Assembly (NCBI RefSeq): GCF_016756595.1
Contig: NZ_AP023257.1
Coordinates: 434,001-498,000, forward strand
DNA from: Mesorhizobium sp. L-2-11
Lineage (GTDB): Bacteria > Pseudomonadota > Alphaproteobacteria > Rhizobiales > Rhizobiaceae
Length of the DNA: 64,000 nt
Reading direction: 5' to 3'
Below the pieces are notes generated by a model that worked only from the letters and a program-made list of their open reading frames with translations, was not told the DNA's origin and did no database searches. Numbering within the stretch: the first letter of the stretch is position 1; the number at the start of each line of letters is the position of its first letter. The position numbers and the translations under genes were made by a program. This document shows, piece after piece, positions 1 to 8,401 of the stretch.

Positions 1-285
1 GCCATCGCCAATGTCTCCCGCGCCATTATCCCGGCGCTGCGTGATCGCTATGCCAATCTGGCTGTCGTCGAGATCTCCGCGTCGCCGCAGATCCTGGCCG
101 AGCGACTGGCGATGCGCGGCCGCGAGTCGCGTGGCGAGGTGCTGGCGCGGCTGGCGCGCAGCGCCAATGTGGCGCTGTCCGGGCCAGATGTCACCTCGAT
201 CGACAATAGCGGACAGCGCGAGGCGGCTGGCGAGCGTTTTGTCGAAGTGCTGCGCAGGGCGATGACGTTCTCCGACGGGGCGTAA
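1..285 (+). CDS. phnN: Ribose 1,5-bisphosphate phosphokinase PhnN, C-terminal part
   Basis: Only the last 94 codons lie in the window; the frame is open from base 1 and stops with TAA at 283-285. The segment VVEISASPQILAERLAMRGR, followed by a conserved ARLARS stretch, is the C-terminal part of the PhnN/guanylate-kinase-like fold. PhnN phosphorylates ribose 1,5-bisphosphate to PRPP at the end of the C-P lyase phosphonate pathway in the cytoplasm. The rest of the phn genes would lie to the left, outside the window. The family call is from recognition of the tail only. Confidence 0.75.
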   Translation, partial: AIANVSRAIIPALRDRYANLAVVEISASPQILAERLAMRGRESRGEVLARLARSANVALSGPDVTSIDNSGQREAAGERFVEVLRRAMTFSDGA

Positions 286-301
286 TCCGAGCCGCCTTTT
301 G

Positions 302-591
302 CCTTCTCCCCTTGTGGGAGAAGGTGGATCGGCGCGCAGCGCCGAGACGGTTGAGGGGTGTTGGGAGAAATGAGGCGTCGGCGTTCTCTGGAACACCCCT
401 GCCATGAAAGTAATTTCAAACCCTGTTTCATTTCAAAGAGATAGCGGCTTGGGCCAAGGACTCGATTTTAGAGCCGACATACCAGAGAAAGCGGCCCGCG
501 CACCTTTCATCTGCGATGGCGCCCGGTGCCGGGCGATGTGTCTCATCCGGCCGAGCTTCGCTCGGCCACCTTCTCCCACAAGGGGAGAAGG
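302..591. repeat. Perfect 26-bp inverted repeat bounding the phnN / permease intergenic region
   Basis: CCTTCTCCCCTTGTGGGAGA... at 302-327 recurs as its exact reverse complement at 566-591. Each arm is itself a hairpin (CTTCTCCC/GGGAGAAG). Beyond each arm lies a second short palindrome (CGGCGCGCAGCGCCG near 330; GGCCGAGCTTCGCTCGGCC near 549-567). These are typical of the intergenic palindromes scattered through Mesorhizobium and related genomes. The 320 bp between phnN and the permease gene hold nothing else I can support as a gene. As the two flanking genes converge, the hairpins may also help end transcription. Confidence 0.8.
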
Positions 592-605
592 AAGAGGCGG
601 AGCCG

Positions 606-1601
606 CTACTCCGCGGCTGCGCCAGCCGCGCCCTTGCGGGTTGCCTCCAGCATCAGCCGCCGCTCCCGGTACACGCCCCATTGCTGGTCGACCAGCACGC
701 CGATCAAAATCACCCCGCCCATCACGGCGAAATTGAGCGAGGACGGGATGCCGAGCAGGTTGACGAGGTTTTGCAGTTCCTGCAGCAGAACCGTGCCCAG
801 GATCACGCCGATCAGCGAGCCTTCGCCGCCACGCAGCGAGAAGCCGCCGAGCACGGCTGCAGCAATGGCGTAGAGTTCGTAGAACTGGCCGTGGCTGGCC
901 GGTGAGATCGAGCGCGTGTACATGGCGAAATAGATCGCCGACAGCGCCGTCAGCACACCGCAGATGACGTAGGCCGCCATGACGACGCGGCCGGTGCGGA
1001 TGCCCGAATATTTCGCCGCCTCCTCATTCTTGCCGATGGCGTAGAGGTAGCGGCCGAACACCGAACGGTGCAGCACTACCCACATCACGATGGCGATGAC
1101 GATCAACGCGATGAAACTGTTCGGCACGCCATAGGAACGCCCCGCGGTCAGGAATTCGAGCTCCGGAAAGTTCTGTCCGAAGGCAAAGCCCGCCGTGCCG
1201 TCGGCCGTGTAGAACCGCGCCACGCCGCGATAGATCAACAGGCCGCACAGTGTCACCACAAAAGGCTGCAATTTGAGCCGCGTGATCAGCCAGCCATGTG
1301 CCAGCCCGATGATGCCGCCGAGCACGAGGATCAGCGGCAGCGCGACCGGCCATGCCATGCCGCGCGTGGCGATGAAATCGATGAACAGGACACCGAGCAG
1401 CGCGACCACCGAGCCGACCGACAATTCGATGCCGCCGGTGATGATGACGAAGGCCTGGCCGATCGCCAGGATGCCGAACAGCCCGATCAGGTTCGATGTG
1501 TTGGCGAGGTTGATCGGCAGCAGGAAGCGCGGGTTGATGATCGCCACCACCGCTCCCACCACAAGGATCAGGATCAGCAGGCCGAGATCTTTCTTGCTCA
1601 T
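606..1601 (-). CDS. Sugar ABC transporter permease (RbsC-like)
   Basis: 331 residues, very hydrophobic, with 8-10 predicted membrane segments. It carries family landmarks of ribose/xylose-type permeases: LFGILAIGQAFVIITGGIEL near residues 40-60, the GRYLYAIGKNEEAAKYSGI cytoplasmic loop near 185-203, and AAAVLGGFSLRGGEGSL near 247-263. The start is supported by GGGGAG about 7 bases upstream. It is the last gene of a minus-strand operon after the ATPase (81 bp gap) and binding protein. Inferred role: inner-membrane channel for a monosaccharide or similar polyol; the substrate cannot be read from the sequence. Confidence 0.9.
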   Translation of the reverse strand: MSKKDLGLLILILVVGAVVAIINPRFLLPINLANTSNLIGLFGILAIGQAFVIITGGIELSVGSVVALLGVLFIDFIATRGMAWPVALPLILVLGGIIGLAHGWLITRLKLQPFVVTLCGLLIYRGVARFYTADGTAGFAFGQNFPELEFLTAGRSYGVPNSFIALIVIAIVMWVVLHRSVFGRYLYAIGKNEEAAKYSGIRTGRVVMAAYVICGVLTALSAIYFAMYTRSISPASHGQFYELYAIAAAVLGGFSLRGGEGSLIGVILGTVLLQELQNLVNLLGIPSSLNFAVMGGVILIGVLVDQQWGVYRERRLMLEATRKGAAGAAAE

Positions 1602-1682
1602 CGTCTTCTCCCCAATGCCTGCCTAGGCAGGCTCCGCACAGTGTCCGCTATTTGCGAGCAGAACGTGCGTCAAAAACAAAAA

Positions 1683-3227
1683 CTATCTCGGCTGTTTGCC
1701 GACGGCCAGCAGCAGCACGTTTTCCTGGCTGAACTGTTCCTTGTCGAGAATGCCTGAGATCTGGCCCTCATGCATGACGGCGATGCGGTCGGAGACGCCG
1801 ATCACCTCCTCCATGTCGCTCGATATCATCAGGACTGCGACGCCGGCATCGGCCAGCGCCCGCATCAGCCCATAGATTTCGGCCTTGGCGCCGATGTCGA
1901 TGCCGCGCGTTGGCTCATCGAGGATCATCACCTTCGGGCTCATGGCCAGCCACTTGGCCAGCACCACCTTTTGCTGGTTGCCGCCTGACAGCGTGCCGGT
2001 GCGCGTCGTCACCGAAGGCGCCTTGATGCCGAGATTGCGTTTCTGCGTCTCGGCGGTGACAGCTTCGGCGCGGGCAGAGACCAGGGATCGCCGGGCATGC
2101 GCCGGCAGATTGGGGAGCGAGATATTCTGGGCAATCGACAGGTCGAGCAGGATGCCGGTCAGCTTGCGATCCTCGGGGACGAGGAAGATCCCGTTGGCCA
2201 CAGCGTCGGCCGCCGAACCAAGTACCAGATCTTTTCCATCAAGCTGGAGCGCGCCGCCAAGGCTCGTCTCGATACCGAAAAGCACGCGCGCCAGTTCGGT
2301 GCGGCCCGAGCCGACAAGACCCGCCAGGCCAAGGATTTCGCCGCGCCTGACGCCGAGATCGACCGGCCGGTCGGGATAGGCGCTGGTGCGAACGGCCTTG
2401 GCCGACAGGGCGACGGCGCCAGGCGGGCGGGCCGATTCTGCGGCCTTCTCCCGCTCCTTCAGCATGCGGCCGATCATCAGCTTGACCATAGAGTCGTGGT
2501 TGATGGCGTTCTTCGGCAGCGTGCCGGCAAGCATGCCGTCCCTCAGCACGACGACGCGATCGGCAACCCGCTCGACCTCGTGAAGGCGATGCGAGATGAA
2601 GATGACGCTGATGCCGTCGGCCTTCAGCGCCTTGATGACATCGAGCAGCTTGTCGGTTTCGGCAAGGGGCAGGCTCGACGTCGGCTCGTCGAGGATGACC
2701 AGCCGCGCCTCGATCGACAGCGCCTTGGCGATTTCGACCATCTGCTGCTGGGCAAGCGACAGCGCCGATACCGGGGTGTCGGCCGAGAAATTGGCGCCCA
2801 CGCGTTTGAGCAGCGGCGCCGCCAGCGTGCGCAGTCTGGTGCGGTCGACAAGCCTGAGCGGACCGGCACGCAACGGCTCGCGGCCGAAAAAGATGTTGGC
2901 GGCAACGTCGAGGTTTTCGAACAGGTTGAGTTCCTGGTGGACGAAGGCGATGCCGGAACCGATGCTGGCCTCGACGGTCAGCCCGTCATGGGCGACGCCG
3001 TCGACCGTGATCGTGCCGGTGTCGGGTGTGGTCACGCCGCCGAGGATCTTCATCAGCGTCGACTTGCCAGCGCCGTTTTCGCCGACGAGGCCGATAACCT
3101 CGCCAGGCCTGACCTCCAGCGAAAACCCGTCCAGCGCGACCACGCCGGGATAGGTCTTGCGTACGTCCTCGAGGCTGAGGAACGGGGCAATCGTGGATGC
3201 GCCGATAGATGCGTCGGAATAGTTCAT
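1683..3227 (-). CDS. Sugar ABC transporter ATP-binding protein (RbsA-like, two nucleotide-binding domains)
   Basis: About 514 residues with two ABC domains, as usual for RbsA/MglA/XylG. The first has Walker A GLVGENGAGKST, signature LSLAQQQ and Walker B RLVILDEPTS. The second has the degenerate loop GLVGSGRTELA, signature LSGGNQQKV and Walker B VMILDEPTRG, a pattern typical of this class. The ATG at 3227 (protein starts MNYSD) is preferred over an upstream GTG at 3278, because AGG lies just before it and the homologous region begins there. It energises the adjacent permease on the cytoplasmic side. Confidence 0.9.
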   Translation of the reverse strand: MNYSDASIGASTIAPFLSLEDVRKTYPGVVALDGFSLEVRPGEVIGLVGENGAGKSTLMKILGGVTTPDTGTITVDGVAHDGLTVEASIGSGIAFVHQELNLFENLDVAANIFFGREPLRAGPLRLVDRTRLRTLAAPLLKRVGANFSADTPVSALSLAQQQMVEIAKALSIEARLVILDEPTSSLPLAETDKLLDVIKALKADGISVIFISHRLHEVERVADRVVVLRDGMLAGTLPKNAINHDSMVKLMIGRMLKEREKAAESARPPGAVALSAKAVRTSAYPDRPVDLGVRRGEILGLAGLVGSGRTELARVLFGIETSLGGALQLDGKDLVLGSAADAVANGIFLVPEDRKLTGILLDLSIAQNISLPNLPAHARRSLVSARAEAVTAETQKRNLGIKAPSVTTRTGTLSGGNQQKVVLAKWLAMSPKVMILDEPTRGIDIGAKAEIYGLMRALADAGVAVLMISSDMEEVIGVSDRIAVMHEGQISGILDKEQFSQENVLLLAVGKQPR

Positions 3228-3313
3228 AATGCCTGACAGCAGTTGGCGGGCTGAAAACTGACGGGCCTGCGCGGGCACGTCAACGATAAACAGGACAATC
3301 CGCTGAAGGTTTG

Positions 3314-3440
3314 GCGCTGCCCCTCACCCTTACCCTCTCCCCGTTAAAAACGGGGAGAGGGGGTCGCCAGCGCTGCGGCCAAGTCCCTTCTCCCCGCGAT
3401 AATGGGGAGAAGGTGCCGGCAGGCGGATGAGGGGCAGCGC
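3314..3440. repeat. Nested palindromes between binding-protein and ATPase genes
   Basis: An outer 13-bp inverted repeat (GCGCTGCCCCTCA at 3314-3326, reverse complement at 3428-3440) encloses two strong hairpins: CCCTCTCCCCGT/ACGGGGAGAGGG at 3333-3362 and CCTTCTCCCC/GGGGAGAAGG at 3386-3413. The second belongs to the same family as the arms at 302 and 566. Placed just after the binding-protein gene and before the ATPase gene of one operon, the transcript would form a three-way junction. That could protect the upstream message or slow read-through, as REP elements do in malEFG; this role is inferred. Confidence 0.8.
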
Positions 3441-3472
3441 AAACGCCGACAAGCGGTTGCGGCCTGCCTCCA

Positions 3473-4435
3473 TCAGTTGCCGGACATAGCCTTCAGATTG
3501 GCGGCATAGGCGTTGACGTCGTCCTTGCCGATGATCTTGGTCGGGATGATGATCAGGCCGTTCTCCGGAATGCCCGACTTGTCGCCCTCGAGATAGGCCC
3601 CCATCAGCTTCATGCCCTGGTAGGCCCATTCGAAGGGCTGCTGCACGACGGTGGCGGCAACGGTGCCTTCCTTGACGCCGCCCAGCGTGATTGGATCGTC
3701 GTCGAAGCCGACGACGGTGATCTGGCCGAGCTTGCCGGCGTCACGCAGCGCTTCATAGATGCGCGGCGTGTTGTAGGAATAGAAGCCGACCATGCAGGTG
3801 ACGTCGGGGCTGGCGACCAGCGCGTCCTCGACGTTCTTCTTGGCGCGGGCCTGGTCGATGTCGTCGCCACGCACGTCGATCAGCTCGATCTTGGTGCCGG
3901 CGAGCCCTTCCTTCATGCCTTGGATGCGCTCTTTGGCATTGTCGGCGCCGAGCAGGCCGACGAAGCCGAGGCATTTACCGCCGTCGGGCATCGCCTTCTT
4001 GGCGATCTCGGCCGCCTGCTTGCCGGCATCGATGTTGGACGAGCCGATATAGGCGATACGCTTGGTCTGCGGCGCGTCGCTGTCGGTGGTGAACAGCGCC
4101 GTCTCCGAGGCGATCTTGTTGAGCCCGTCGGTCGAGGTCTTGGGGTCGACTGCCGAAACCATGATCGCCTTGACGCCGGCCGTCACCAGATCGTCCATCA
4201 GCCGCTGCTGGATGGCGACCGACGACTGTTCCGGATATTTGAGCTCGAGATTGTAGTTGGGCAATTCGGCCTGGGCCTTCTTGACGCCGGCTTCGGCGGC
4301 CTTCCAGAAATCGGAAGCGCCGTTGACGACGAAGGCCAGCGTCGGCTTGTCCTGGGCACGGGCAATCGCCGTGAAGGACAGGCCGAGAGCCAGGGCCGCT
4401 GCGGCGACGGACGCAATTCGTATCGCAGATTTCAT
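3473..4435 (-). CDS. Sugar ABC transporter periplasmic substrate-binding protein
   Basis: 320 residues from the ATG at 4435, which has a strong GGGAGG about 6 bases upstream. A signal peptide (MKSAIRIASVAAAALALGLS, cut after ARA) is followed by a periplasmic binding protein type 1 fold: LAFVVNGASDFWKAAEAGVK, VDPKTSTDGLN, and VVGFDDDPITLGGVKEG near the C-terminal hinge. This matches the ribose/xylose-binding cluster. It captures the sugar in the periplasm and delivers it to the permease encoded downstream. First gene of the three-gene minus-strand operon. The ligand is unknown. Confidence 0.9.
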   Translation of the reverse strand: MKSAIRIASVAAAALALGLSFTAIARAQDKPTLAFVVNGASDFWKAAEAGVKKAQAELPNYNLELKYPEQSSVAIQQRLMDDLVTAGVKAIMVSAVDPKTSTDGLNKIASETALFTTDSDAPQTKRIAYIGSSNIDAGKQAAEIAKKAMPDGGKCLGFVGLLGADNAKERIQGMKEGLAGTKIELIDVRGDDIDQARAKKNVEDALVASPDVTCMVGFYSYNTPRIYEALRDAGKLGQITVVGFDDDPITLGGVKEGTVAATVVQQPFEWAYQGMKLMGAYLEGDKSGIPENGLIIIPTKIIGKDDVNAYAANLKAMSGN

Positions 4436-4899
4436 GTTCAACCTCCCAATTGATTTCATTTTCGCTGATCTGGACTTTGTCGAATGCAGCTTGAACGCCC
4501 TCCTCCTCAAGGGTGCTGGCAGCGAAAGAACGGCGCCATCCCAGCCGCGATCTGAACTCTAAAGACTCATTGGCTGCTCGTAAATAGTCCGATTTGTCTG
4601 ATATTTCGTGATTTGTGGAGCGTTGCCCTGCAACGCAAACGTCCCGGACGATGGTGGCCAAAGCTATGCAGACAAGGCTCCCCGCGGAGGCAGCCTCGCG
4701 GATACTGGTATACGAGTATACGAATATCCGGTTCGGATCTGAGAACAGGTTCTGCAGCCAACCCTTCTCGTCCCGTGAAAGCTGCGCTTCAATTCGCAGC
4801 ATAAGTGCTATAGTTAGACCAAGGACGCGGCTCGCCGCTTACAGAGGCAATGAAGGCGAAAGCGTATTGGTCGCAGTGTACGAAAGCCGTAGTGATGGG
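4436..4899. other. Regulatory gap upstream of the sugar ABC operon
   Basis: 464 bp between the divergent binding-protein gene and the small exported protein. Open frames here lack ribosome sites and family resemblance. It is less GC-rich than its surroundings near 4560-4800 and contains the dyad annotated at 4701-4728. The promoter of the sugar operon probably lies here, but no convincing -35/-10 pair was found. No regulator gene for the transporter lies in the window. Confidence 0.5.
4701..4728. promoter_or_regulatory. 28-bp imperfect dyad, candidate operator
   Basis: GATACTGGTATAC-GA-GTATACGAATATC: 11 of 13 positions are symmetric around a 2-bp centre, and both half sites contain GTATAC. 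The pattern is reminiscent of GntR-family sites. It lies 266 bp upstream of the binding-protein start, so it could control the sugar operon or the divergent gene at 4900. The regulator is not identified. Confidence 0.4.
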
Positions 4900-5298
4900 A
4901 TGAGACGAGGCGGCCGAGGACGGGCCGGCGTTATGCTCAGCCTGGGTGCTGGTCTGCGGCTGCTGGCTTCGCTGCTCTTTCTGATCTGGACCATTCCTGC
5001 GGCAACGGCCGACCGGGTCGCGCACGACCTTGCCAAGAGCCAAATCGGCGCGACCGAGCCAGTCACATACCCGACTGTCCTTGCCCGCAGCATTGCGCGC
5101 CACGTCGGCGCTGAGACTTCCCGTTTCAAGACACCTGTCATTGCGAGAGACGGCAAACCGTTTTGCATTATCGCGGTTTTGCGGCTGCCGCCCGAAACCG
5201 CGTCAGCCGCGCCATTTGGCATATGGACTGAAGACCGGCCGGAACTGTCGCCGATCCGCGCCTTTGATGCGCGCGCGCCTCCGCTTCTCACGGCGTGA
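4900..5298 (+). CDS. Small exported protein of unknown function
   Basis: 132 residues from ATG 4900; this start is chosen because a signal-like segment follows: an Arg-rich N-terminus, then AGLRLLASLLFLIWTIPAATA near residues 16-36. The mature part has no recognised domain or cysteine pair (a single Cys near position 91). Upstream in-frame codons to 4615 are open but look non-coding. It lies 137 bp before secDF on the same strand and might share its transcript. Not recognised; coding potential is moderate, since no strong ribosome site precedes the ATG. Confidence 0.45.
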   Translation: MRRGGRGRAGVMLSLGAGLRLLASLLFLIWTIPAATADRVAHDLAKSQIGATEPVTYPTVLARSIARHVGAETSRFKTPVIARDGKPFCIIAVLRLPPETASAAPFGIWTEDRPELSPIRAFDARAPPLLTA

Positions 5299-5435
5299 AC
5301 CTGGCCGCGCGACCGCGGCTCTAGACTCCCAAAACTTTCACATCGCGTTCCGTTCGTCGAGTTGCTCGCCGGTCGGAACGACAAAGCTCTTGTCGGAGGC
5401 GGTTTGCGCCCGATATGGGCTGAACGGACAAGAAC

Positions 5436-7991
5436 ATGCTGCATTTTTCGCGCTGGAAGACCATTCTCATCTGGCTGACGGTTCTGGCCGGCATCCTCTA
5501 CGCAGCTCCCAATCTGGTTCCCGCCTCCACTCTGGCATCGCTGCCGAATTGGCTGCCAAAGCAGCAGCTGACGATGGGGCTCGACCTGCAGGGCGGCTCG
5601 CACATCCTGCTCCAGATCGATCGGCAGGACCTCGCCAACGAACGCCTCGAATCGGCACGCGACGAGGTCCGCACTTCGCTGCGCGATGCCCAGATCGGCT
5701 ATACCGGGCTTGCCGGCACCGCCAATTCCATCCAGGTCCGCATTCGCGACCAAGGCCAGATCGAAGCGGCGAAGAGCGCGCTCGAAAGATTGACGCAGCC
5801 GATCTCGACGGGGCTTTTCATGAGCGGCTCGGTGACCGAGATGGAGATGGCCGAGCCGGAACCGGGCCTGCTGCGCTTCACGCTGACCGAAGCCGGGATC
5901 GACTACCGAATCGCCGCGGCGCTGACTCAATCGATCGAGGTGGTGAGCCGGCGCGTCAATGAACTCGGCACGACCGAGCCGATCATCCAGCGCCAGGGAT
6001 CGGACCGCATCATGGTCCAGGTGCCGGGCCTGCAGGATCCGCAGCGGCTGAAGGATATCCTCGGACAGACGGCCAAGCTGACCTTCCAGATGGTCGACCA
6101 GTCGGTGCCGGTCGAGGAAGCGATCTCCGGCCGTCCACCGGCGGGCTCGACGGTGTTGTATTCTACGGAAGAGCCGCGGGTCCCCTATCTGATCGAGAAC
6201 CGGATCATCGTTTCCGGCGAAAACCTCGTCGATGCGCAGGCGACCTTCGACCAGCGCACCAACGAGCCGGTGGTCTCGTTTCGCTTCGACAGCCGCGGCG
6301 CCACCCGCTTCGGTCAGGCTACCCAGGCCAATGTCGGGCGCCTGTTCGCGATCATCCTCGACAACGAGGTGATCTCCGCGCCTCAGATCCGCGAACCTAT
6401 CCTCGGCGGCACCGGACAGATATCCGGCAGTTTCACGGTGGAGAGCGCGAACGATCTTGCCGTCCTGCTGCGCGCTGGCGCGCTGCCTGCCGACCTCACT
6501 ATCGTCGAGGAGCGCACCGTCGGTCCGAGCCTCGGCAGCGATTCGATCGAGGCGGGCCAGTTCGCGTCAATCATCGCCGGGGTTCTGGTCGTCGGCTTCA
6601 TGCTGTTCGCCTATGGGCGACTGGGGCTGATCGCTAATATCGCGCTGCTGGCCAACGTCGCACTGATCATCGCCATCCTGTCGGTGCTCGGGGCGACGCT
6701 GACGCTGCCTGGCATCGCCGGCATCGTGCTGACGATGGGCATGGCGGTCGATTCCAACGTCATCATCTTCGAGCGCGTCCGCGAAGAGAACCGCCAAGGG
6801 CGCTCGATGGTGCAGTCGATGGATTCCGGGTTCAGACAGGCGCTGGCGACCGTCGTCGACGCCAATGTGACGACGCTGATTGCCGCCGTCATCCTGTTCT
6901 TTCTCGGCTCGGGGCCGATCAAGGGGTTTGCCGTCACCCTCGCCATCGGCATCGTCACCACCGTGTTCACGGCTTTCACGCTGACGCGCTGGCTGGTCGC
7001 GTTCTGGCTTCGCCGGCAGCGGCCGAAAACCATGCCTGCCGGTGTCATGCGGCTGGTGCCCGACGACACGCGCGTGCCATTCATGGCATTCCGAAAATAC
7101 GCCTTCACGCTGTCCGTGCTGTTGTCGATCGCTTCGGCGGTGCTGTTCTTCACCGTCGGCATGAACTACGGCATCGACTTCCGCGGTGGTTCGAGCATCG
7201 AAGTGCAGGCAAAGGGCCAGCAGGCCGACATCGGCGACATCCGTGAGCGGCTGACCGGTCTCGAACTGGGTGAGGTGCAGGTGCAGGAGTTCGGCTCGGC
7301 CCGGGATGTGCTGATCCGCATCGGCACCCAGGGGGGCGGCGACGTTGCCGAACAGTCCGCCGTCGAGAAGGTAAGAAGCGCGCTGGAAACCGACTACGAG
7401 TTCCGCCGCATCGAGGTCGTCGGTCCGACAGTGTCCTCCGAACTCGCGTTCAACGGCACAATGGGCGTGCTCGCCTCGCTGCTGGCGATGCTCGTCTACA
7501 TCTGGATCAGGTTCGAGTGGCAGTTCGGGCTCGGCGCCATCATTTCGACTTTCCACGACGTGATCCTGATGGTCGGCTTCTACGTCGTCGCCGGCATCGA
7601 GTTCAATCTGACCTCGATTGCCGCGATCCTGACTATTGTCGGCTATTCCATCAACGATACGGTTGTCGTCTATGACCGGGTCCGCGAGAATCTGCGCCGC
7701 TATAAAAGGATGCCGATCGCCGAGCTGCTCGACCTGTCGATGAACCAGACTCTGGCGCGAACGGTCCTGACCGGAGTGACCACGCTGTTTGCGCTGGCGG
7801 CGCTTTCGATCTGGGGCGGCGAGGTGATCCAGTCCTTCACGGTCGCAATGATCTTCGGCATCCTCGCCGGCACCTATTCCTCCATCTTCGTCGCCGGGCC
7901 ACTGCTGATCCTGTTCAAGCTCCGGCCGGGCGCCCTCAGCCATGAGGAAGCCGCAGTGGCGAAGGAGCCGCCGGCGCAACAGGCGTTGTGA
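5436..7991 (+). CDS. secDF: Protein translocase subunit SecDF (fused)
   Basis: 851 residues joining SecD and SecF. N-terminal membrane helix, then the D1 motif GLDLQGGSH at residues 48-56, the P1 periplasmic domain, and five membrane helices including TMGMAVDSNVIIFERVREE. SecF begins near residue 545 with its own helix and GIDFRGGSS near 578, then a second five-helix set with the matching YSINDTVVVYDRVREN signature. SecDF uses the proton gradient to pull exported chains out of SecYEG. It is complete. It has no yajC neighbour, unlike the usual bacterial secDF locus, so it could be a second copy; this needs the whole genome. Confidence 0.93.
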   Translation: MLHFSRWKTILIWLTVLAGILYAAPNLVPASTLASLPNWLPKQQLTMGLDLQGGSHILLQIDRQDLANERLESARDEVRTSLRDAQIGYTGLAGTANSIQVRIRDQGQIEAAKSALERLTQPISTGLFMSGSVTEMEMAEPEPGLLRFTLTEAGIDYRIAAALTQSIEVVSRRVNELGTTEPIIQRQGSDRIMVQVPGLQDPQRLKDILGQTAKLTFQMVDQSVPVEEAISGRPPAGSTVLYSTEEPRVPYLIENRIIVSGENLVDAQATFDQRTNEPVVSFRFDSRGATRFGQATQANVGRLFAIILDNEVISAPQIREPILGGTGQISGSFTVESANDLAVLLRAGALPADLTIVEERTVGPSLGSDSIEAGQFASIIAGVLVVGFMLFAYGRLGLIANIALLANVALIIAILSVLGATLTLPGIAGIVLTMGMAVDSNVIIFERVREENRQGRSMVQSMDSGFRQALATVVDANVTTLIAAVILFFLGSGPIKGFAVTLAIGIVTTVFTAFTLTRWLVAFWLRRQRPKTMPAGVMRLVPDDTRVPFMAFRKYAFTLSVLLSIASAVLFFTVGMNYGIDFRGGSSIEVQAKGQQADIGDIRERLTGLELGEVQVQEFGSARDVLIRIGTQGGGDVAEQSAVEKVRSALETDYEFRRIEVVGPTVSSELAFNGTMGVLASLLAMLVYIWIRFEWQFGLGAIISTFHDVILMVGFYVVAGIEFNLTSIAAILTIVGYSINDTVVVYDRVRENLRRYKRMPIAELLDLSMNQTLARTVLTGVTTLFALAALSIWGGEVIQSFTVAMIFGILAGTYSSIFVAGPLLILFKLRPGALSHEEAAVAKEPPAQQAL

Positions 7992-8036
7992 CACAACGAA
8001 AGACGCGGCCATCTTTTGGGTAGCGGCACTTTGATC

Positions 8037-8089
8037 TGGCGCATGATCCTTTCCGAAAATCGATTGCGATTTTCAGGGATCATGCGCCA
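8037..8089. repeat. Long intergenic palindrome after secDF (CATGATCC-type)
   Basis: Outer arms TGGCGCATGATCC (8037-8049) and its exact complement (8077-8089), with an inner perfect 8-bp stem GAAAATCG/CGATTTTC (8055-8062 and 8067-8074). It has the structure of the CATGATCC...GGATCATG palindromes common in Mesorhizobium intergenic regions. It could act as a transcript end or 3' stabiliser for secDF, but no T-run follows, so I do not call it an intrinsic terminator. Confidence 0.75.
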
Positions 8090-8401
8090 ACCAGACCGTC
8101 TCTCGCATCACCTCGTTCGCATCACCTCGTTGCCGTGCAGCCGATGATCAGTCGGCGGCAATCACCTTGGCGACCGGCAAGGACGGCAGCGACGCTGAAC
8201 CTTGGGAGGTCAGAGCGGCAATTTCGTCGTTGATGCCGGCACAGGCGGCAGCGGCGGGCCAGCGCGGCCGCCTGCTCCAGGCTGATGCGGGTCTGCAAGC
8301 CGGTGCGCAAGCCGCCATTCGCGTTCATGAGAGCGATGCACCGCTCAACCGGTAAAATTGCATGTTGATGTTGATGAAGCCAATGATATTGTTTCAGGAA
8401 T
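8090..8401. other. Intergenic stretch before the LysR gene; possible decayed coding remnant
   Basis: About 310 bp without a convincing gene. On the minus strand, 8149-8250 reads ...AGINDEIAALTSQGSASLPS and ends in TGA at 8149-8151. This resembles the end of a small protein, but the frame is broken upstream. It may be a remnant. The LysR promoter should lie near 8330-8400, where the DNA is AT-rich; no clear hexamers were assigned. Confidence 0.3.

Noticed and set aside
2097..3236. 379-codon plus-strand frame opposite the ABC ATPase
   Set aside because: A GC-rich shadow of the ATPase gene; Asp/Arg/Gln-rich low-complexity translation without domains.
6567..8012. 481-codon minus-strand frame opposite secDF
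   Set aside because: His/Asp/Arg-rich shadow of a strongly conserved gene.
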